This document shows, one piece after another, positions 38,808 through 48,704 of a stretch of 64,000 bases of DNA. Source of the DNA: Hyphomicrobiales bacterium (GTDB taxonomy: Bacteria > Pseudomonadota > Alphaproteobacteria > Rhizobiales > Rhizobiaceae); the NCBI GenBank assembly GCA_900468285.1, contig UBTF01000001.1, forward strand, positions 62,001 through 126,000, in the 5' to 3' direction. The notes beneath the pieces were generated by a model. The model worked only from the letters and a program-made list of their open reading frames with translations. It ran no database searches and was not told the DNA's origin. Position 1 is the stretch's first letter, and each line of letters opens with the position of its first letter. The position numbers were made by a program, and so were the translations under genes.

Positions 38808-41800
38808 ATGGGTGAGATTATTGTCGGCGGATCACAGACCGCAGATAGGTTGAAAACACCCGGATTCGTTCACCTTAGGGTGCACTCTGCCTATTCGCTT
38901 CTTGAAGGCGCTCTGCCGCTCAAGAAGATCATGGCGAAAGCCGTCAGCGATGGCCAGCCCGCCATCGCCATTACCGATACGAACAATCTTTTCGTCGCGC
39001 TTGAGTTTTCGGAGAAGGCGCGTGACGAAGGTTTGCAGCCTATCATCGGCTGCCAGATGTCCATCGACATGCAGGATGCCACCGACGACAAGCGGGGCAA
39101 TAACAATCTCGCCAAGCTGCCCTCTATCGTGGTTCTTGCTGCGGATGCGCAGGGCTATGAGCGGCTGGTGGATCTGATCAGCCGTGCCTATCTCGATGGA
39201 GAGGGCACAGGTCATGCGGTCAGCATTACGAAATCCTGGCTGGAAGAGGGTGACAATAGCGGGCTGATCGTTCTGACGGGCGCATCCACCGGGCCCATCG
39301 ATATGGCGCTGAGAGACGGTCATGCCGGTCTTGCCGCAAAACGGCTGTTGACCCTGAAAGACCTGTTTGGCGACCGTCTTTACGTCGAACTGCAGCGTCA
39401 GGGAAATTTTGACCGTGCGCATGAGCGCCGCGTGATCTCGCTTGCCTTCGAGCACAATCTGCCGCTGGTTGCCACCAACGAGGCTTTCTTTCCCTCGCGC
39501 GCCGATTATGAAGCGCATGATGCGCTGATGGCCGTTGCCCACAATGCCATCGTGTCTGACGACACGCGCTTTCGGTTGACGCCGGACCATTATCTGAAAA
39601 GCCGCGAAGAGATGATGGCGCTGTTTGCCGATATTCCCGAGGCGCTTGAAAACACGATCGAAATTGCGCAGCGCTGCTCCTATGTCCTGAAAAAGCGCGG
39701 GCCGATTTTGCCACGCTTTACCGGTGCCAGCGACGACCCGGAGGAGGCAGAGCGCGCCGAGTCGCTCGAGCTTCGACGTCAGGCCGTCGAGGGGCTTGAC
39801 CATCGACTGGCTTCGCTGGGAATGGCGCCGGGATATACCGAGCAGGAATATCGCGACAGGCTGGATTTTGAACTCGGCGTTATCGAACGCATGAAGTTCC
39901 CCGGTTACTTCCTCATCGTTGCCGACTTCATCAAATGGGCAAAGCAGCAGGATATTCCTGTCGGTCCGGGCCGTGGTTCCGGTGCGGGCTCGCTGGTGGC
40001 TTACGCGCTGACCATTACCGATGTCGATCCGCTGCGTTTCTCGCTCCTGTTCGAGCGCTTCCTCAATCCGGAACGCGTCTCGATGCCCGACTTCGATATC
40101 GACTTCTGTCAGGATCGACGCGAAGAGGTTATCCGTTACGTCCAGCGTAAATACGGGCGCGAACAGGTGGCGCAGATCATTACCTTCGGTTCGTTGCAGG
40201 CCCGTGCGGCGTTGCGCGACGTGGGCCGCGTGCTCGAAATGCCCTATGGTCAGGTCGACAAGATCTGCAAGCTGGTGCCCAACAATCCGGCCAATCCCAC
40301 GCCGCTTTCCAAAGCCATCGAGGAAGAGCCGCGGCTTCAGGAAGAGGCCGACAAGGAACCCGTCGTTGCCCGGCTTCTGGATATCGCCCAGAAGATTGAG
40401 GGGCTTTACCGCCACGCGTCCACGCACGCTGCCGGTATCGTCATCGGCGACCGCCCGCTTTCCAAGCTGGTGCCGATGTATCGAGATCCGCGCTCGGACA
40501 TGCCGGTAACCCAGTTCAACATGAAATGGGTGGAAAGCGCTGGTCTGGTCAAGTTCGACTTTCTGGGTCTGAAGACGCTCACCGTTCTCAAGGTCGCGGT
40601 GGATTTCGTTGCCAAGAAGGGCGTAAAGGTGGATCTGGCGGCTATCCCGTTGGATGACCAGAAGACCTATGAGATGCTGTCGCGCGGTGAAACCATCGGC
40701 GTTTTCCAGGTGGAAAGTGCCGGTATGCGCAAGGCTCTCATTGGCATGAAGCCGGACTGTATTGAGGATATCATTGCGCTGGTGGCGCTTTATCGCCCGG
40801 GTCCGATGGAGAATATCCCCGTCTATAACGCCCGCAAGCACGGCGAAGAGGAAATCGAGTCGATCCATCCGACCATCGATCATCTTCTCAAGGAAACGCA
40901 GGGCGTTATCGTTTATCAGGAACAGGTGATGCAGATCGCCCAGGTCCTGTCCGGCTATTCGCTGGGCGAAGCCGATCTTCTGCGCCGCGCCATGGGTAAG
41001 AAGATCAAGGAGGAGATGGACAAGCAGCGCGAGCGTTTCGTGGAAGGCGCAATGCGCAACTCCGTGTCCAAGGCCCAGTCCGACACGATTTTCGATCTTC
41101 TGGCCAAGTTCGCCAATTACGGCTTCAACAAATCCCACGCGGCGGCTTATGCCATCGTGTCTTATCAGACGGCCTATATGAAGGCCCATTTTCCGGTCGA
41201 GTTCCTCGCAGCGTCCATGACGCTGGATATGGCGAACACGGAAAAGCTCAATGATTTCCGTCAGGATGCCGGGCGGATGGGTATCGAGATCGTTGCGCCA
41301 TCGGTGCAGACGTCACACCGCCGGTTCGAACCGGGCGAAAACCGCATCTATTATTCGCTGGCGGCTCTCAAAGGCGTTGGCGAAGGCGCGGTCGATCATA
41401 TCGTGGAAGTGCGTGGCGACCAGCCATTCGCAAGTCTTGAGGATTTCTGCCTGCGGATAGACCCCAAGCACGTCAATCGGCGCGTTCTGGAAAGTCTCAT
41501 CAATGCCGGTGCTTTTGATTGCTTTGGCAAGGACCGGGCAGAGCTTATCGGCGGGCTGGATCGCATCATCGGCTATGCGCAGCTGGCGCAGAGCCGTCGC
41601 GTCAGCGGCCAGCATGACATGTTCGGCTCCGGCAGCGCGAGCGGCCCTGAAAAGCTGGTTCTGCCAGCCTATCAACCGTGGCTCGCATCGGAAAAGCTGC
41701 TGCGGGAATATCAGGTTCTCGGCTTTTACCTCACCGCGCATCCGCTCGATACCTACCGCGCCATTCTGGACAAGCTGCGTGTGCAGAACATCGCCGATTT

Positions 41801-42302
41801 TACCGCCTCGGTGAAACAGGGTGCGACCGCCGGCCGTCTCGCGGGCACGGTCACCGGCAAGCAGGAGCGCAAGACCAGAACCGGCAACAAGATGGGTATC
41901 GTGACCTTCTCCGATGCCTCCGGGCAGTACGAAGCGGTACTGTTTTCCGAGGGACTCGGCCAATATCGCGATCTCCTTGAGGTCGGAAAATCGCTGGTTA
42001 TCACGGTGCAGGCGGAAGAGCGTCCGGAAGGCATTGGTCTGCGCATCCAGACCGCTCAATCGCTGGAAGAAAAATCCGTGCAGATGCAGAAGGCGCTTCG
42101 GGTTTACCTGCGCGATTCCGGGCCGATGAAGACCTTGGCGCACCATCTCAACAAGGGAGACGGCTCGGTCTATTTTGTTTTGATCAAGGATGATGGTCAG
42201 CGGGAAATCGAGGTCGAACTGCCCGGGAAATATCGCATCTCACCGGAAATCGGAGCGGCTTTCCGCTCCGCTTCCGGTGTAATCGATGTCGAGCTCATCT
42301 AG
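38808..42302 (+). CDS. dnaE: DNA polymerase III subunit alpha
   Basis: This protein of 1164 residues is the replicative polymerase. It has an N-terminal PHP domain (FVHLRVHSAYSLLEG; AIAITDTNNLF), the palm with catalytic Asp in MPDFDIDFCQDRREEVIRY, the fingers and helix-hairpin-helix (GFNKSHAAAYAIVSYQTAY), and a C-terminal OB fold (LAGTVTGKQERKTRTGNKMG). It is DnaE1-type by length and presence of the OB domain. A GTG two codons upstream (38802) is an alternative start. The ribosome-binding site lies in a hairpin. Confidence 0.96.
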   Translation: MGEIIVGGSQTADRLKTPGFVHLRVHSAYSLLEGALPLKKIMAKAVSDGQPAIAITDTNNLFVALEFSEKARDEGLQPIIGCQMSIDMQDATDDKRGNNNLAKLPSIVVLAADAQGYERLVDLISRAYLDGEGTGHAVSITKSWLEEGDNSGLIVLTGASTGPIDMALRDGHAGLAAKRLLTLKDLFGDRLYVELQRQGNFDRAHERRVISLAFEHNLPLVATNEAFFPSRADYEAHDALMAVAHNAIVSDDTRFRLTPDHYLKSREEMMALFADIPEALENTIEIAQRCSYVLKKRGPILPRFTGASDDPEEAERAESLELRRQAVEGLDHRLASLGMAPGYTEQEYRDRLDFELGVIERMKFPGYFLIVADFIKWAKQQDIPVGPGRGSGAGSLVAYALTITDVDPLRFSLLFERFLNPERVSMPDFDIDFCQDRREEVIRYVQRKYGREQVAQIITFGSLQARAALRDVGRVLEMPYGQVDKICKLVPNNPANPTPLSKAIEEEPRLQEEADKEPVVARLLDIAQKIEGLYRHASTHAAGIVIGDRPLSKLVPMYRDPRSDMPVTQFNMKWVESAGLVKFDFLGLKTLTVLKVAVDFVAKKGVKVDLAAIPLDDQKTYEMLSRGETIGVFQVESAGMRKALIGMKPDCIEDIIALVALYRPGPMENIPVYNARKHGEEEIESIHPTIDHLLKETQGVIVYQEQVMQIAQVLSGYSLGEADLLRRAMGKKIKEEMDKQRERFVEGAMRNSVSKAQSDTIFDLLAKFANYGFNKSHAAAYAIVSYQTAYMKAHFPVEFLAASMTLDMANTEKLNDFRQDAGRMGIEIVAPSVQTSHRRFEPGENRIYYSLAALKGVGEGAVDHIVEVRGDQPFASLEDFCLRIDPKHVNRRVLESLINAGAFDCFGKDRAELIGGLDRIIGYAQLAQSRRVSGQHDMFGSGSASGPEKLVLPAYQPWLASEKLLREYQVLGFYLTAHPLDTYRAILDKLRVQNIADFTASVKQGATAGRLAGTVTGKQERKTRTGNKMGIVTFSDASGQYEAVLFSEGLGQYRDLLEVGKSLVITVQAEERPEGIGLRIQTAQSLEEKSVQMQKALRVYLRDSGPMKTLAHHLNKGDGSVYFVLIKDDGQREIEVELPGKYRISPEIGAAFRSASGVIDVELI

Positions 42303-42326
42303 CTGGCCTGAAACTATAGACCGGCT

Positions 42327-42617
42327 TTAGAACAGGCTGTTTGCGGGATAGGCAAACGCGCCCTTGTCGGTAAAGCCGTGGCGCGACAGGCAGGATCGCA
42401 GCGCCGCATTATAGTAGTAGGATGTGGTGTAAGGCGTGCCGCGTGGTGGTGTGGCGGCTTCCGCCGAGCACTTCATGACGGCGCGATCATAGACGTCGAC
42501 AAGAATGGGGTCGCTCACCACATCCGGTCCGGCGTAGACGCTGTAATTTTTCGGTGATTCCGCTGCCGAAACGCAGGCCAGTCCCAGAACTGCCGCAGCC
42601 AAATATCTGATTTTCAT
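42327..42617 (-). CDS. Small exported protein of unknown function
   Basis: This 96-residue protein starts with a signal sequence (MKIRYLAAAVLGLACVSAAE). Cys15 in GLAC is not in a good lipobox, so cleavage by signal peptidase I near residue 19 is more likely. Mature Cys50 and Cys76 may form a disulfide, and the segment TPYTTSYYYNAALRSCL is notable. No family is recognised. The start at 42617 is chosen for GGAG upstream and the signal peptide. It is convergent with dnaE. Confidence 0.65.
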   Translation of the reverse strand: MKIRYLAAAVLGLACVSAAESPKNYSVYAGPDVVSDPILVDVYDRAVMKCSAEAATPPRGTPYTTSYYYNAALRSCLSRHGFTDKGAFAYPANSLF

Positions 42618-42713
42618 TTCCCGGCTCCCAAGCTTTGGTAAGAGCCATGTCAACGCGGCGGGTCGGAATTCCGTTCCCGCGTAACCCTTCCAGTTCCCCA
42701 GCCTGCTGCTGGC

Positions 42714-43952
42714 TTACAGAGAACCGTCTCTCGTCAGTGTAATGAAATCGGTTCCCTGACCGGTTTCCAGCCCGTGGCTGAGGTCGGCAACGGTGATGGA
42801 ACTGCCGGTGGCAAGCTCCGCTTCCAGCCGGTCGCGGATCGTCTGCGGTATTTCGATCCGGTCGAGAACCGCCCGCAACTGTTCGGAGCCGCCCGGCGCC
42901 TCTGCAGTCTCGATTCCCAGCCGCCGACGCGCTGCCGCTGGCAGGTGATTGTCCAGCGTCAGCCCGTTCCACTGCGCCTTACCGCTATCGTGGTCGATAT
43001 CAATGACTTCAAAAAAGTGGGTGCCGAGAGCCACATGCGGGTCCTTGATATGGATTGGCGCTTCGAACAACGGCTTGAAGTCCCTGCGCACCATGATCTG
43101 GCCGTTCGGTGGCGCGTCGGCGCCTGTGGATGCATAGAGCGCGTCGATGAAATCGTCCGTCAGCAGTGGCCCGGTTGTCTTCATCTCTTTCCAGCGTTTG
43201 AAGCCATTGACGGCGCTGATTGTCATCTGGCCGATATAGCCATCCGCCGCGCCCGCATCGAAGCCGATGCTGGTGAGCAGATGCTGCACATCCATGATCT
43301 TTTCCCGGTCGCCGCGCCTGGTAATGAGAATGCGCAGAGGTGAGCGGTTTTTCTCGGCAACGGGCTTAGGCTTGACGGAACTGGTGGTCTCGTTGACGGC
43401 GACCTCGACCAACTTCAACGAGGCATCGAAACTTGCTGGGCGAAGCTCCACATCCGAAAGCATCAGCCCATCCTGCGACGTGTCCTTGGGCTGTAGCAGG
43501 GCAGGGTGATCCACCCAGCGAAGCGAAACGGCCGCATCGGAAATGATGACGTGAACGCCGCGCCCGGTCTGCCCATACAGCGTCTTGGCGAATTTTGCAG
43601 GCAGACGGATACAGCCGTGCGAAGCCGGGTAATTCGGGACGTGGCCCTCGTGCAGCGCAATACCAGACCATGTCAGCCGCTGCATGAAGGGCATGGGGGC
43701 TGCCGAATAAATGTTGGATTCGTGGTACTTGCGCTTGTCGAGAATGGAGAAGATGCCGCTTGGCGTCTCATGGCCTGCCTTGCCGGTCGACACGGATGAT
43801 GTCGCAACAAGCGTGCCGTCTTCATAGAGCGACAAAGTCTGCTCGCTCTTGGAAACCACGACCTGCAGGCTTCGCGCATCGTCGGCGAAAGCTGTCTGTG
43901 CAAAAACGGATGTCGAAAGGAGACAGGCTCCCAAAAAGGCACGCAACATCAT
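42714..43952 (-). CDS. L,D-transpeptidase (YkuD family) with peptidoglycan-binding domain
   Basis: This protein of 412 residues has a signal peptide (LRAFLGACLLSTSVFAQTAFA), a YkuD domain with the active-site SHGCIR (Cys114, His112) preceded by IALHEGH, and a later peptidoglycan-binding-like segment (KIMDVQHLLTSIGFDAGAADG). Such enzymes form 3-3 cross-links or attach proteins to peptidoglycan in the periplasm; Rhizobiaceae have many. Two adjacent ATG codons (43952, 43949) follow GGAG; either may be used. Confidence 0.88.
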   Translation of the reverse strand: MMLRAFLGACLLSTSVFAQTAFADDARSLQVVVSKSEQTLSLYEDGTLVATSSVSTGKAGHETPSGIFSILDKRKYHESNIYSAAPMPFMQRLTWSGIALHEGHVPNYPASHGCIRLPAKFAKTLYGQTGRGVHVIISDAAVSLRWVDHPALLQPKDTSQDGLMLSDVELRPASFDASLKLVEVAVNETTSSVKPKPVAEKNRSPLRILITRRGDREKIMDVQHLLTSIGFDAGAADGYIGQMTISAVNGFKRWKEMKTTGPLLTDDFIDALYASTGADAPPNGQIMVRRDFKPLFEAPIHIKDPHVALGTHFFEVIDIDHDSGKAQWNGLTLDNHLPAAARRRLGIETAEAPGGSEQLRAVLDRIEIPQTIRDRLEAELATGSSITVADLSHGLETGQGTDFITLTRDGSL

Positions 43953-44099
43953 GTCACTCCAACGCAATACAAGACATGCCATGATGAACGGCACGGGAGC
44001 CGCGACAGGGTTTCAAACCCTTCGCGAACTGTTCTGCTTCAGCCTATGGGATCAAATTTAAGGAAACTTTTAAATGTCATCACGACTATGTGTATCGCG

Positions 44100-45386
44100 C
44101 TATTTTTTAGCGCCGAAGGTGTAGCCGGTTTCCACCGCACCCTTGCCAAATTTGTCACGCAGCTTGTCCATGGCGGCCTCCGCTGCTGCACGGCGTCCGG
44201 CGTGCTGGTCCACCAGGTCGGGCGGATCGGCAAGGGTAGGGTTACACAGGTCCGCAACGCCAATTCCGATCAGCCGGAAGCTCGTGCCATCCGTTTCCTT
44301 TTCCAGCAGTGAAATTCCGGTGCGGAAGATTCGGTCGGCAAGCTGTGTCGGATCTTCCAAACGCTTGTTGCGCGTGCGGGATTTGAAATCCGCGGTCTTC
44401 ATCTTGAGAACGACGGTGTGGCCCGCAACCTCGTTCTTCTTCAGTCGCCATGCGACTTTTTCGGAGAGTGAGCGCAAGACGGGAACGAGATCCTCATAGC
44501 GTGAGATGTCGTTGAAAAAGGTCGTCTCGGAAGAGACGCTCTTGGCCGGGTCGTTGGTGTGGACATCGCGGTCATCAATCCCGCGCGAGAGCCGGAACAG
44601 GCGCTGACCCATCATGCCATAGCGGCGCATCAGGTCGGCTTCCTGCATCTCCTGTAACTGGGAGATGACGCGGATGCCATCGGCTTCCAGCGTTGCCGCG
44701 AAGGCTTTGCCCACGCCCCAGATGGTTGTCACCGGTCGGGGACCGAGAAAGCTGACTGCTTCCTTTTCGCCGATGACCGAAAAGCCGCGCGGTTTTCTAA
44801 GGTCGGAAGCCACCTTCGCCAGGAACTTGCAGTAGGAAAGGCCGACCGAAACAGTAATGCCGATTTCCTTCTCGACCCGTCGCGCAAAAGCGGCAAGAAC
44901 CCGCGCTGGCGGGTCATGGTGCAGCCGCTCGGTGCCGGAGAGATCGAGAAAGGCCTCGTCTATGGAAATGGGCTGTACCAGTGGTGTCAGGTCCTGCATC
45001 ATCAGGCGGATTTCGCGTCCCACCTTGACGTATTTCTCCATGTTTGGCTTCACCACCACGGCCTGCGGACAGGCTTCCAGCGCCTTGAACATGGGCATGG
45101 CGGAGCGGACACCGTGAATGCGGGCAATGTAGCAGGCGGTCGAGACAACGCCGCGCTTGCCACCGCCGATGATGACGGGCTTGTCGGCAAGATCGGGATT
45201 ATCCCGCTTCTCCACTGCGGCGTAGAACGCATCACAATCGATATGGGCGATCGGCAGATCGTAGAGTTCGTCGTGATAGACGAGGCGAGGGCTGCCGCAG
45301 GTGCGGCAACGCCTCAATCCCTCCGGCTGGCCAGCCAGACAGTCACGGCAAAAACCGGGATCGTAATGCGAGAGTGCAGGGGCCAT
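44100..45386 (-). CDS. dinB: DNA polymerase IV with N-terminal zinc-ribbon-like extension
   Basis: This 428-residue Y-family polymerase copies damaged DNA. Catalytic residues lie in [12 protein letters not shown] (Asp50) and SIDEAFLDL. The thumb, little-finger and hairpin regions follow as in DinB. An extra N-terminal part has four Cys (C13, C16, C27, C30) in a CxxC...CxxC arrangement that probably binds zinc; E. coli DinB lacks it. No SOS box was identified in the short upstream gap. Confidence 0.92.
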   Translation of the reverse strand: MAPALSHYDPGFCRDCLAGQPEGLRRCRTCGSPRLVYHDELYDLPIAHIDCDAFYAAVEKRDNPDLADKPVIIGGGKRGVVSTACYIARIHGVRSAMPMFKALEACPQAVVVKPNMEKYVKVGREIRLMMQDLTPLVQPISIDEAFLDLSGTERLHHDPPARVLAAFARRVEKEIGITVSVGLSYCKFLAKVASDLRKPRGFSVIGEKEAVSFLGPRPVTTIWGVGKAFAATLEADGIRVISQLQEMQEADLMRRYGMMGQRLFRLSRGIDDRDVHTNDPAKSVSSETTFFNDISRYEDLVPVLRSLSEKVAWRLKKNEVAGHTVVLKMKTADFKSRTRNKRLEDPTQLADRIFRTGISLLEKETDGTSFRLIGIGVADLCNPTLADPPDLVDQHAGRRAAAEAAMDKLRDKFGKGAVETGYTFGAKK

Positions 45387-45461
45387 GGCTCAGAAACAAA
45401 AAGAGAACATTCTGCACCATAATATGATATGAGAGACACCTCAATAGAGGACGACTCACAC

Positions 45462-45770
45462 TCAATATTCGCCAGAACTCAAACCCGGTCCGGAGAAATG
45501 GTGCCATGCAGCTTGAACGTCTTCCGGCCTGGTTCCGGTCGCTTCGCAAAAGGCGAGCAGATCGGGTTCGTGGCTCATTAGAAAATCGGTGAGCGCGGCA
45601 AGAAAGCCAGTATCATTGACGGCCTGGCGCAACATGTTGGGCTGCACCCCCGTCAGTGCCAGAAAACGGGCAAGCATATCCGGTTCACCGGCAAGCCAGC
45701 CAAGTATGGCGACCGCCGTTTCATGCGGATCCTTCACGGGCTGCCTGTCATTTTTTTTATCACGCAACAT
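45462..45770 (-). CDS. DUF3572 family protein
   Basis: This 102-residue helical protein matches the DUF3572 pattern (AVAILGWLAGEPDMLARFLALTG; FLAALTDFLMSHEPDLLAFCEATG). The family is of unknown function and found in alphaproteobacteria, commonly beside divK as here. It diverges from divK across 129 bases. Confidence 0.8.
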   Translation of the reverse strand: MLRDKKNDRQPVKDPHETAVAILGWLAGEPDMLARFLALTGVQPNMLRQAVNDTGFLAALTDFLMSHEPDLLAFCEATGTRPEDVQAAWHHFSGPGLSSGEY

Positions 45771-45899
45771 TTGTTTACCGCAGTTACCTATTTCTCAACC
45801 AAATCTCACTAGCGTAACGCGTTGGGGGATAATGGAATCGGTTCTCTGGCACACTATATGCCTATGAAATGGTTTCAAAGCGAAACAAGGACTCATCCC

Positions 45900-46271
45900 A
45901 TGCCTAAACAGGTCATGATAGTTGAAGACAACGAGCTGAACATGAAGCTCTTTCGCGACCTGATCGAGGCGTCTGGCTATACAACCATCCAGACCCGCAA
46001 TGGCATGGAAGCACTGGACCTGGCCCGCAAGCATCGCCCCGATCTTATTTTGATGGATATTCAGCTGCCTGAGGTCTCCGGCCTCGAAGTTACCAAGTGG
46101 CTCAAGGAAGACGACGAACTTCATGTCATTCCCGTCATTGCTGTGACGGCGTTTGCGATGAAGGGTGACGAGGAACGCATTCGCCAGGGCGGTTGCGAGG
46201 CCTATGTTTCCAAACCGATTTCCGTACCAAAATTCATAGAAACAATTAAAACTTATCTTGGCGATGCATAG
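45900..46271 (+). CDS. divK: Single-domain response regulator DivK
   Basis: This 123-residue protein is a lone receiver domain with acidic residues Glu9/Asp10, phosphoacceptor Asp53 in [13 protein letters not shown] and a conserved Lys in YVSKPIS. It matches DivK, which controls DivJ/PleC and through DivL and CckA the level of active CtrA during the cell cycle. The gene starts at 45900 and pleD follows 15 bases later, the Caulobacter arrangement. A GANTC methylation site lies at 45835-45839 upstream. Confidence 0.93.
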   Translation: MPKQVMIVEDNELNMKLFRDLIEASGYTTIQTRNGMEALDLARKHRPDLILMDIQLPEVSGLEVTKWLKEDDELHVIPVIAVTAFAMKGDEERIRQGGCEAYVSKPISVPKFIETIKTYLGDA

Positions 46272-46286
46272 GGCAAAGGCAGGCGA

Positions 46287-47654
46287 ATGACTGCGAGAAT
46301 TCTGGTCGTTGATGACATCCCTGCAAATGTGAAGCTTCTCGAAGCCAGGCTTTCGGCCGAGTATTTCGATGTGCTGTGCGCAGAGGACGGAAAGACCGCG
46401 CTTGCCATATGTGGCACGGAGCAGGTGGATATCGTCCTGCTGGACGTGATGATGCCTGATATGGACGGGTTCGAAGTCTGCGAGCGATTGAAGGCCGATC
46501 CGAAGACCGCCCACATTCCCGTCGTCATGGTCACGGCACTGGACCAGCCCTCCGACCGCGTGCGAGGCCTTAAAGCAGGCGCGGATGATTTTCTGACCAA
46601 GCCGGTCAACGACCTGCAGCTTATTTCGCGTGTGAAAAGCCTTGTGCGCCTCAAGACCATGAGTGACGAACTGCGGATGCGCGCCGAAACGGCATCGACG
46701 ATTGGCGTCGGTGAACCGATCGTGGAAGGCGCGCAGATTGCGCTTCCTGGCCGCGTGCTGCTTGTGGACGGTCGTCCAAGCTCGCAGGAGCGCATCATCA
46801 AGGCGTTGAAGCCGGTGGCGGATATCACCGCACTTGCGGATCCCGCCAATGCGCTGTTTGAAGCTGCGGAAAATGACTATGAGATGGTCATCGTCAACTC
46901 GAACTTCGACAACTTCGATCCGCTGCGGCTGTGTTCGCAGCTGCGTTCGCTTGAACGCACGCGGTTCCTTCCGCTGCTTCTGGTTACTGAACAGGGTGAC
47001 GAAGCCATGATCGTGCGGGCGCTGGAGCTTGGCGTGAACGACTATATCGTGCGCCCCATCGATCCTAACGAGCTGGTTGCGCGGACGCTGACCCAGATCA
47101 AGCGCAAGCGCTACAACAACCGCCTGCGGGAAAATCTCAATCTCACCATCGAAATGGCCGTGATTGACGACCTGACGGGCCTCAACAATCGCCGCTATCT
47201 CGACAATCATCTCAAGATACTGTTCGACCGCGCAGCCGCACGCCAGAGGGCGCTGTCCATCTGCATGACCGACATTGACCGGTTCAAGCAGGTCAACGAT
47301 ACCTATGGCCATGATGCCGGTGACGAGGTGCTGCGGGAATTTGCAAGCCGTATCCGCTCCACCGTGCGCGGCGCGGATCTGGCCTGCCGCTATGGCGGAG
47401 AAGAGTTCGTCGTCGTCATGCCGGACACCCCGGTGGAGTTGGCGGCAGCCGTGGCCGAGCGCTTACGATCAATCGTGGAAGATCGGCCCTTTGTGCTGCG
47501 GTCTGGCAGGGAGCTGCACATCACCGCATCCCTAGGCATCGCCTCCAATTCGCCAAGCGTGGAAACGCCGGAGCAGCTGATGCGACAGGCGGACATGGCT
47601 TTGTATGAAGCCAAAAATGCTGGCCGCAACCGCGTCGTCGCATCTGCCGCTTAG
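46287..47654 (+). CDS. pleD: Diguanylate cyclase response regulator PleD
   Basis: This 455-residue protein makes cyclic di-GMP. The first receiver domain has Asp53 in LLDVMMPDMDG; the second receiver (about 150-280) serves dimerisation; and the GGDEF domain has RYGGEEF as active site with an RxxD inhibitory site (RGAD) just before it. It is the usual partner of DivK and links cell polarity with motility and attachment. Confidence 0.95.
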   Translation: MTARILVVDDIPANVKLLEARLSAEYFDVLCAEDGKTALAICGTEQVDIVLLDVMMPDMDGFEVCERLKADPKTAHIPVVMVTALDQPSDRVRGLKAGADDFLTKPVNDLQLISRVKSLVRLKTMSDELRMRAETASTIGVGEPIVEGAQIALPGRVLLVDGRPSSQERIIKALKPVADITALADPANALFEAAENDYEMVIVNSNFDNFDPLRLCSQLRSLERTRFLPLLLVTEQGDEAMIVRALELGVNDYIVRPIDPNELVARTLTQIKRKRYNNRLRENLNLTIEMAVIDDLTGLNNRRYLDNHLKILFDRAAARQRALSICMTDIDRFKQVNDTYGHDAGDEVLREFASRIRSTVRGADLACRYGGEEFVVVMPDTPVELAAAVAERLRSIVEDRPFVLRSGRELHITASLGIASNSPSVETPEQLMRQADMALYEAKNAGRNRVVASAA

Positions 47655-47926
47655 GCCGACTTTCTGACAAACCGCCCGGCCACAGCTTGCCGCCTCCATA
47701 CGGCCAGGTCGATATCGCATTTGTGATCTGTCAAAACTGGAAGAATAATTCCCGATACTGCGCGGCCTGCTGCGATGGCGGAGAAATTCGTCGGGATATT
47801 TCTATAGTTAAAAGCCCGTTGACGCCTGTCATACTCGATGACGCCATCTCTGAGACTTGATGGCAACCACAGGTCGTCAAGTAGATTAGAAATTATTATT
47901 TTATAATAACAATCAAAACCCTTCAA
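47651..47926 (-). pseudogene. Possible decayed or small hypothetical gene, convergent with pleD
   Basis: An open frame of about 90 codons ends next to the pleD stop. It lacks an ATG; only a TTG at 47926 opens it. The C-terminal half (RRQRAFNYRNI, HKCDIDLAVWRRQAV) looks protein-like, while the N-terminal half is AT-rich. It could be the remnant of a longer gene or simply chance. No family is recognised. Confidence 0.25.
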
Positions 47927-48395
47927 AACTAAGGGGCTAATTGTGTATTGTTTTGGCGTATTTTAGTTATTCCTCTGTCCCAAGGCTGGATATTTAACCA
48001 TATTTCGCGGTGAACTCGGTTCTGCATTAATAATTTGTTGATTTTCTTCACTTGATACGCGACACTTACTTTCAGAATACAACTTCTGCACTTGTCACAC
48101 TTTAAGTGGGACAACCTGTCAGAAAGGTACTAGACGGCTGGTCTTCCAGATGGAGGGCCAGTCTTTCGAATACCCCATGGTGCTCAGGTCCGCCGCATCT
48201 CCTGGGTCTTGGGGTGGTCGACCGGCGACGCTAGTGAACGGTTCCTCGTGCTGTCCTAGCTGTCCCGGTCGACCCACTTTTCTAGTCCGCCAACCGGCGC
48301 TGCATTCACACCCTCAATCATCATCATTCTTTGCCACGCGATTTCGCTTGCGACGCAAGCTGGCGTAGCTGGCTGGAATGTTGCGAAAGCCTCAA
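47655..48395. other. Long gene-poor region between pleD and rpmG, possible non-coding RNA
   Basis: Apart from the doubtful frame at 47651-47926, nothing coding is supported. The left half is AT-rich. At 48150-48300 the sequence becomes GC-rich, with a 10-bp inverted repeat (GGTCGACCGG at 48216-48225, CCGGTCGACC at 48265-48274) around a 39-nt loop, which might be a structured RNA. It matches no RNA family I know (4.5S, RNase P, tmRNA and 6S signatures are absent). Confidence 0.35.
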
Positions 48396-48424
48396 AACAA
48401 AAAACGCGCCACAAGGGCGCGTTT
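48396..48424 (-). terminator. Intrinsic terminator after rpmG
   Basis: A 9-bp stem (AAACGCGCC with GGCGCGTTT, 5-nt loop) reads on the minus strand into TTTTTTGTTTT. It lies 24 bases after the rpmG stop. Confidence 0.85.
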
Positions 48425-48447
48425 CTGTGCATGGGATGCAAAGGAAA

Positions 48448-48615
48448 TTACTTGATCTTCGTTTCCTTGAATTCAACGTGCTTGCGTACGACCGGGTCGT
48501 ACTTCGTCTTCGTCATCTTGTCCGTGAATGTACGGCTGTTCTTGGTGGTGACGTAGAAAGTACCGGTGTCGGCCGTCGACAGCAGCTTGATCTTGATTGT
48601 TGTAGCTTTCGCCAT
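48448..48615 (-). CDS. rpmG: 50S ribosomal protein L33
   Basis: The 55-residue protein [20 protein letters not shown]... ends in [11 protein letters not shown], the pattern of bacterial L33. It lacks the two CxxC pairs of the zinc-binding paralogue, so it is the Cys-free form. A terminator follows; the start at 48615 follows AGGACGACC. Confidence 0.95.
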   Translation of the reverse strand: MAKATTIKIKLLSTADTGTFYVTTKNSRTFTDKMTKTKYDPVVRKHVEFKETKIK

Positions 48616-48704
48616 GGTCGTCCTGCCTTTAACAAATAGTGAAGCCGCGGAGCTGTTTGGCTCCGGCTAAATCTGGCGCGAAACTACGGATCGCGCCTGA
48701 AAAG

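Noticed and set aside
38832-41189. 785-codon minus-strand frame opposite dnaE
   Set aside because: Its product is rich in His, Arg, Gln and Asp without domain logic, a shadow of GC-biased codons in dnaE.
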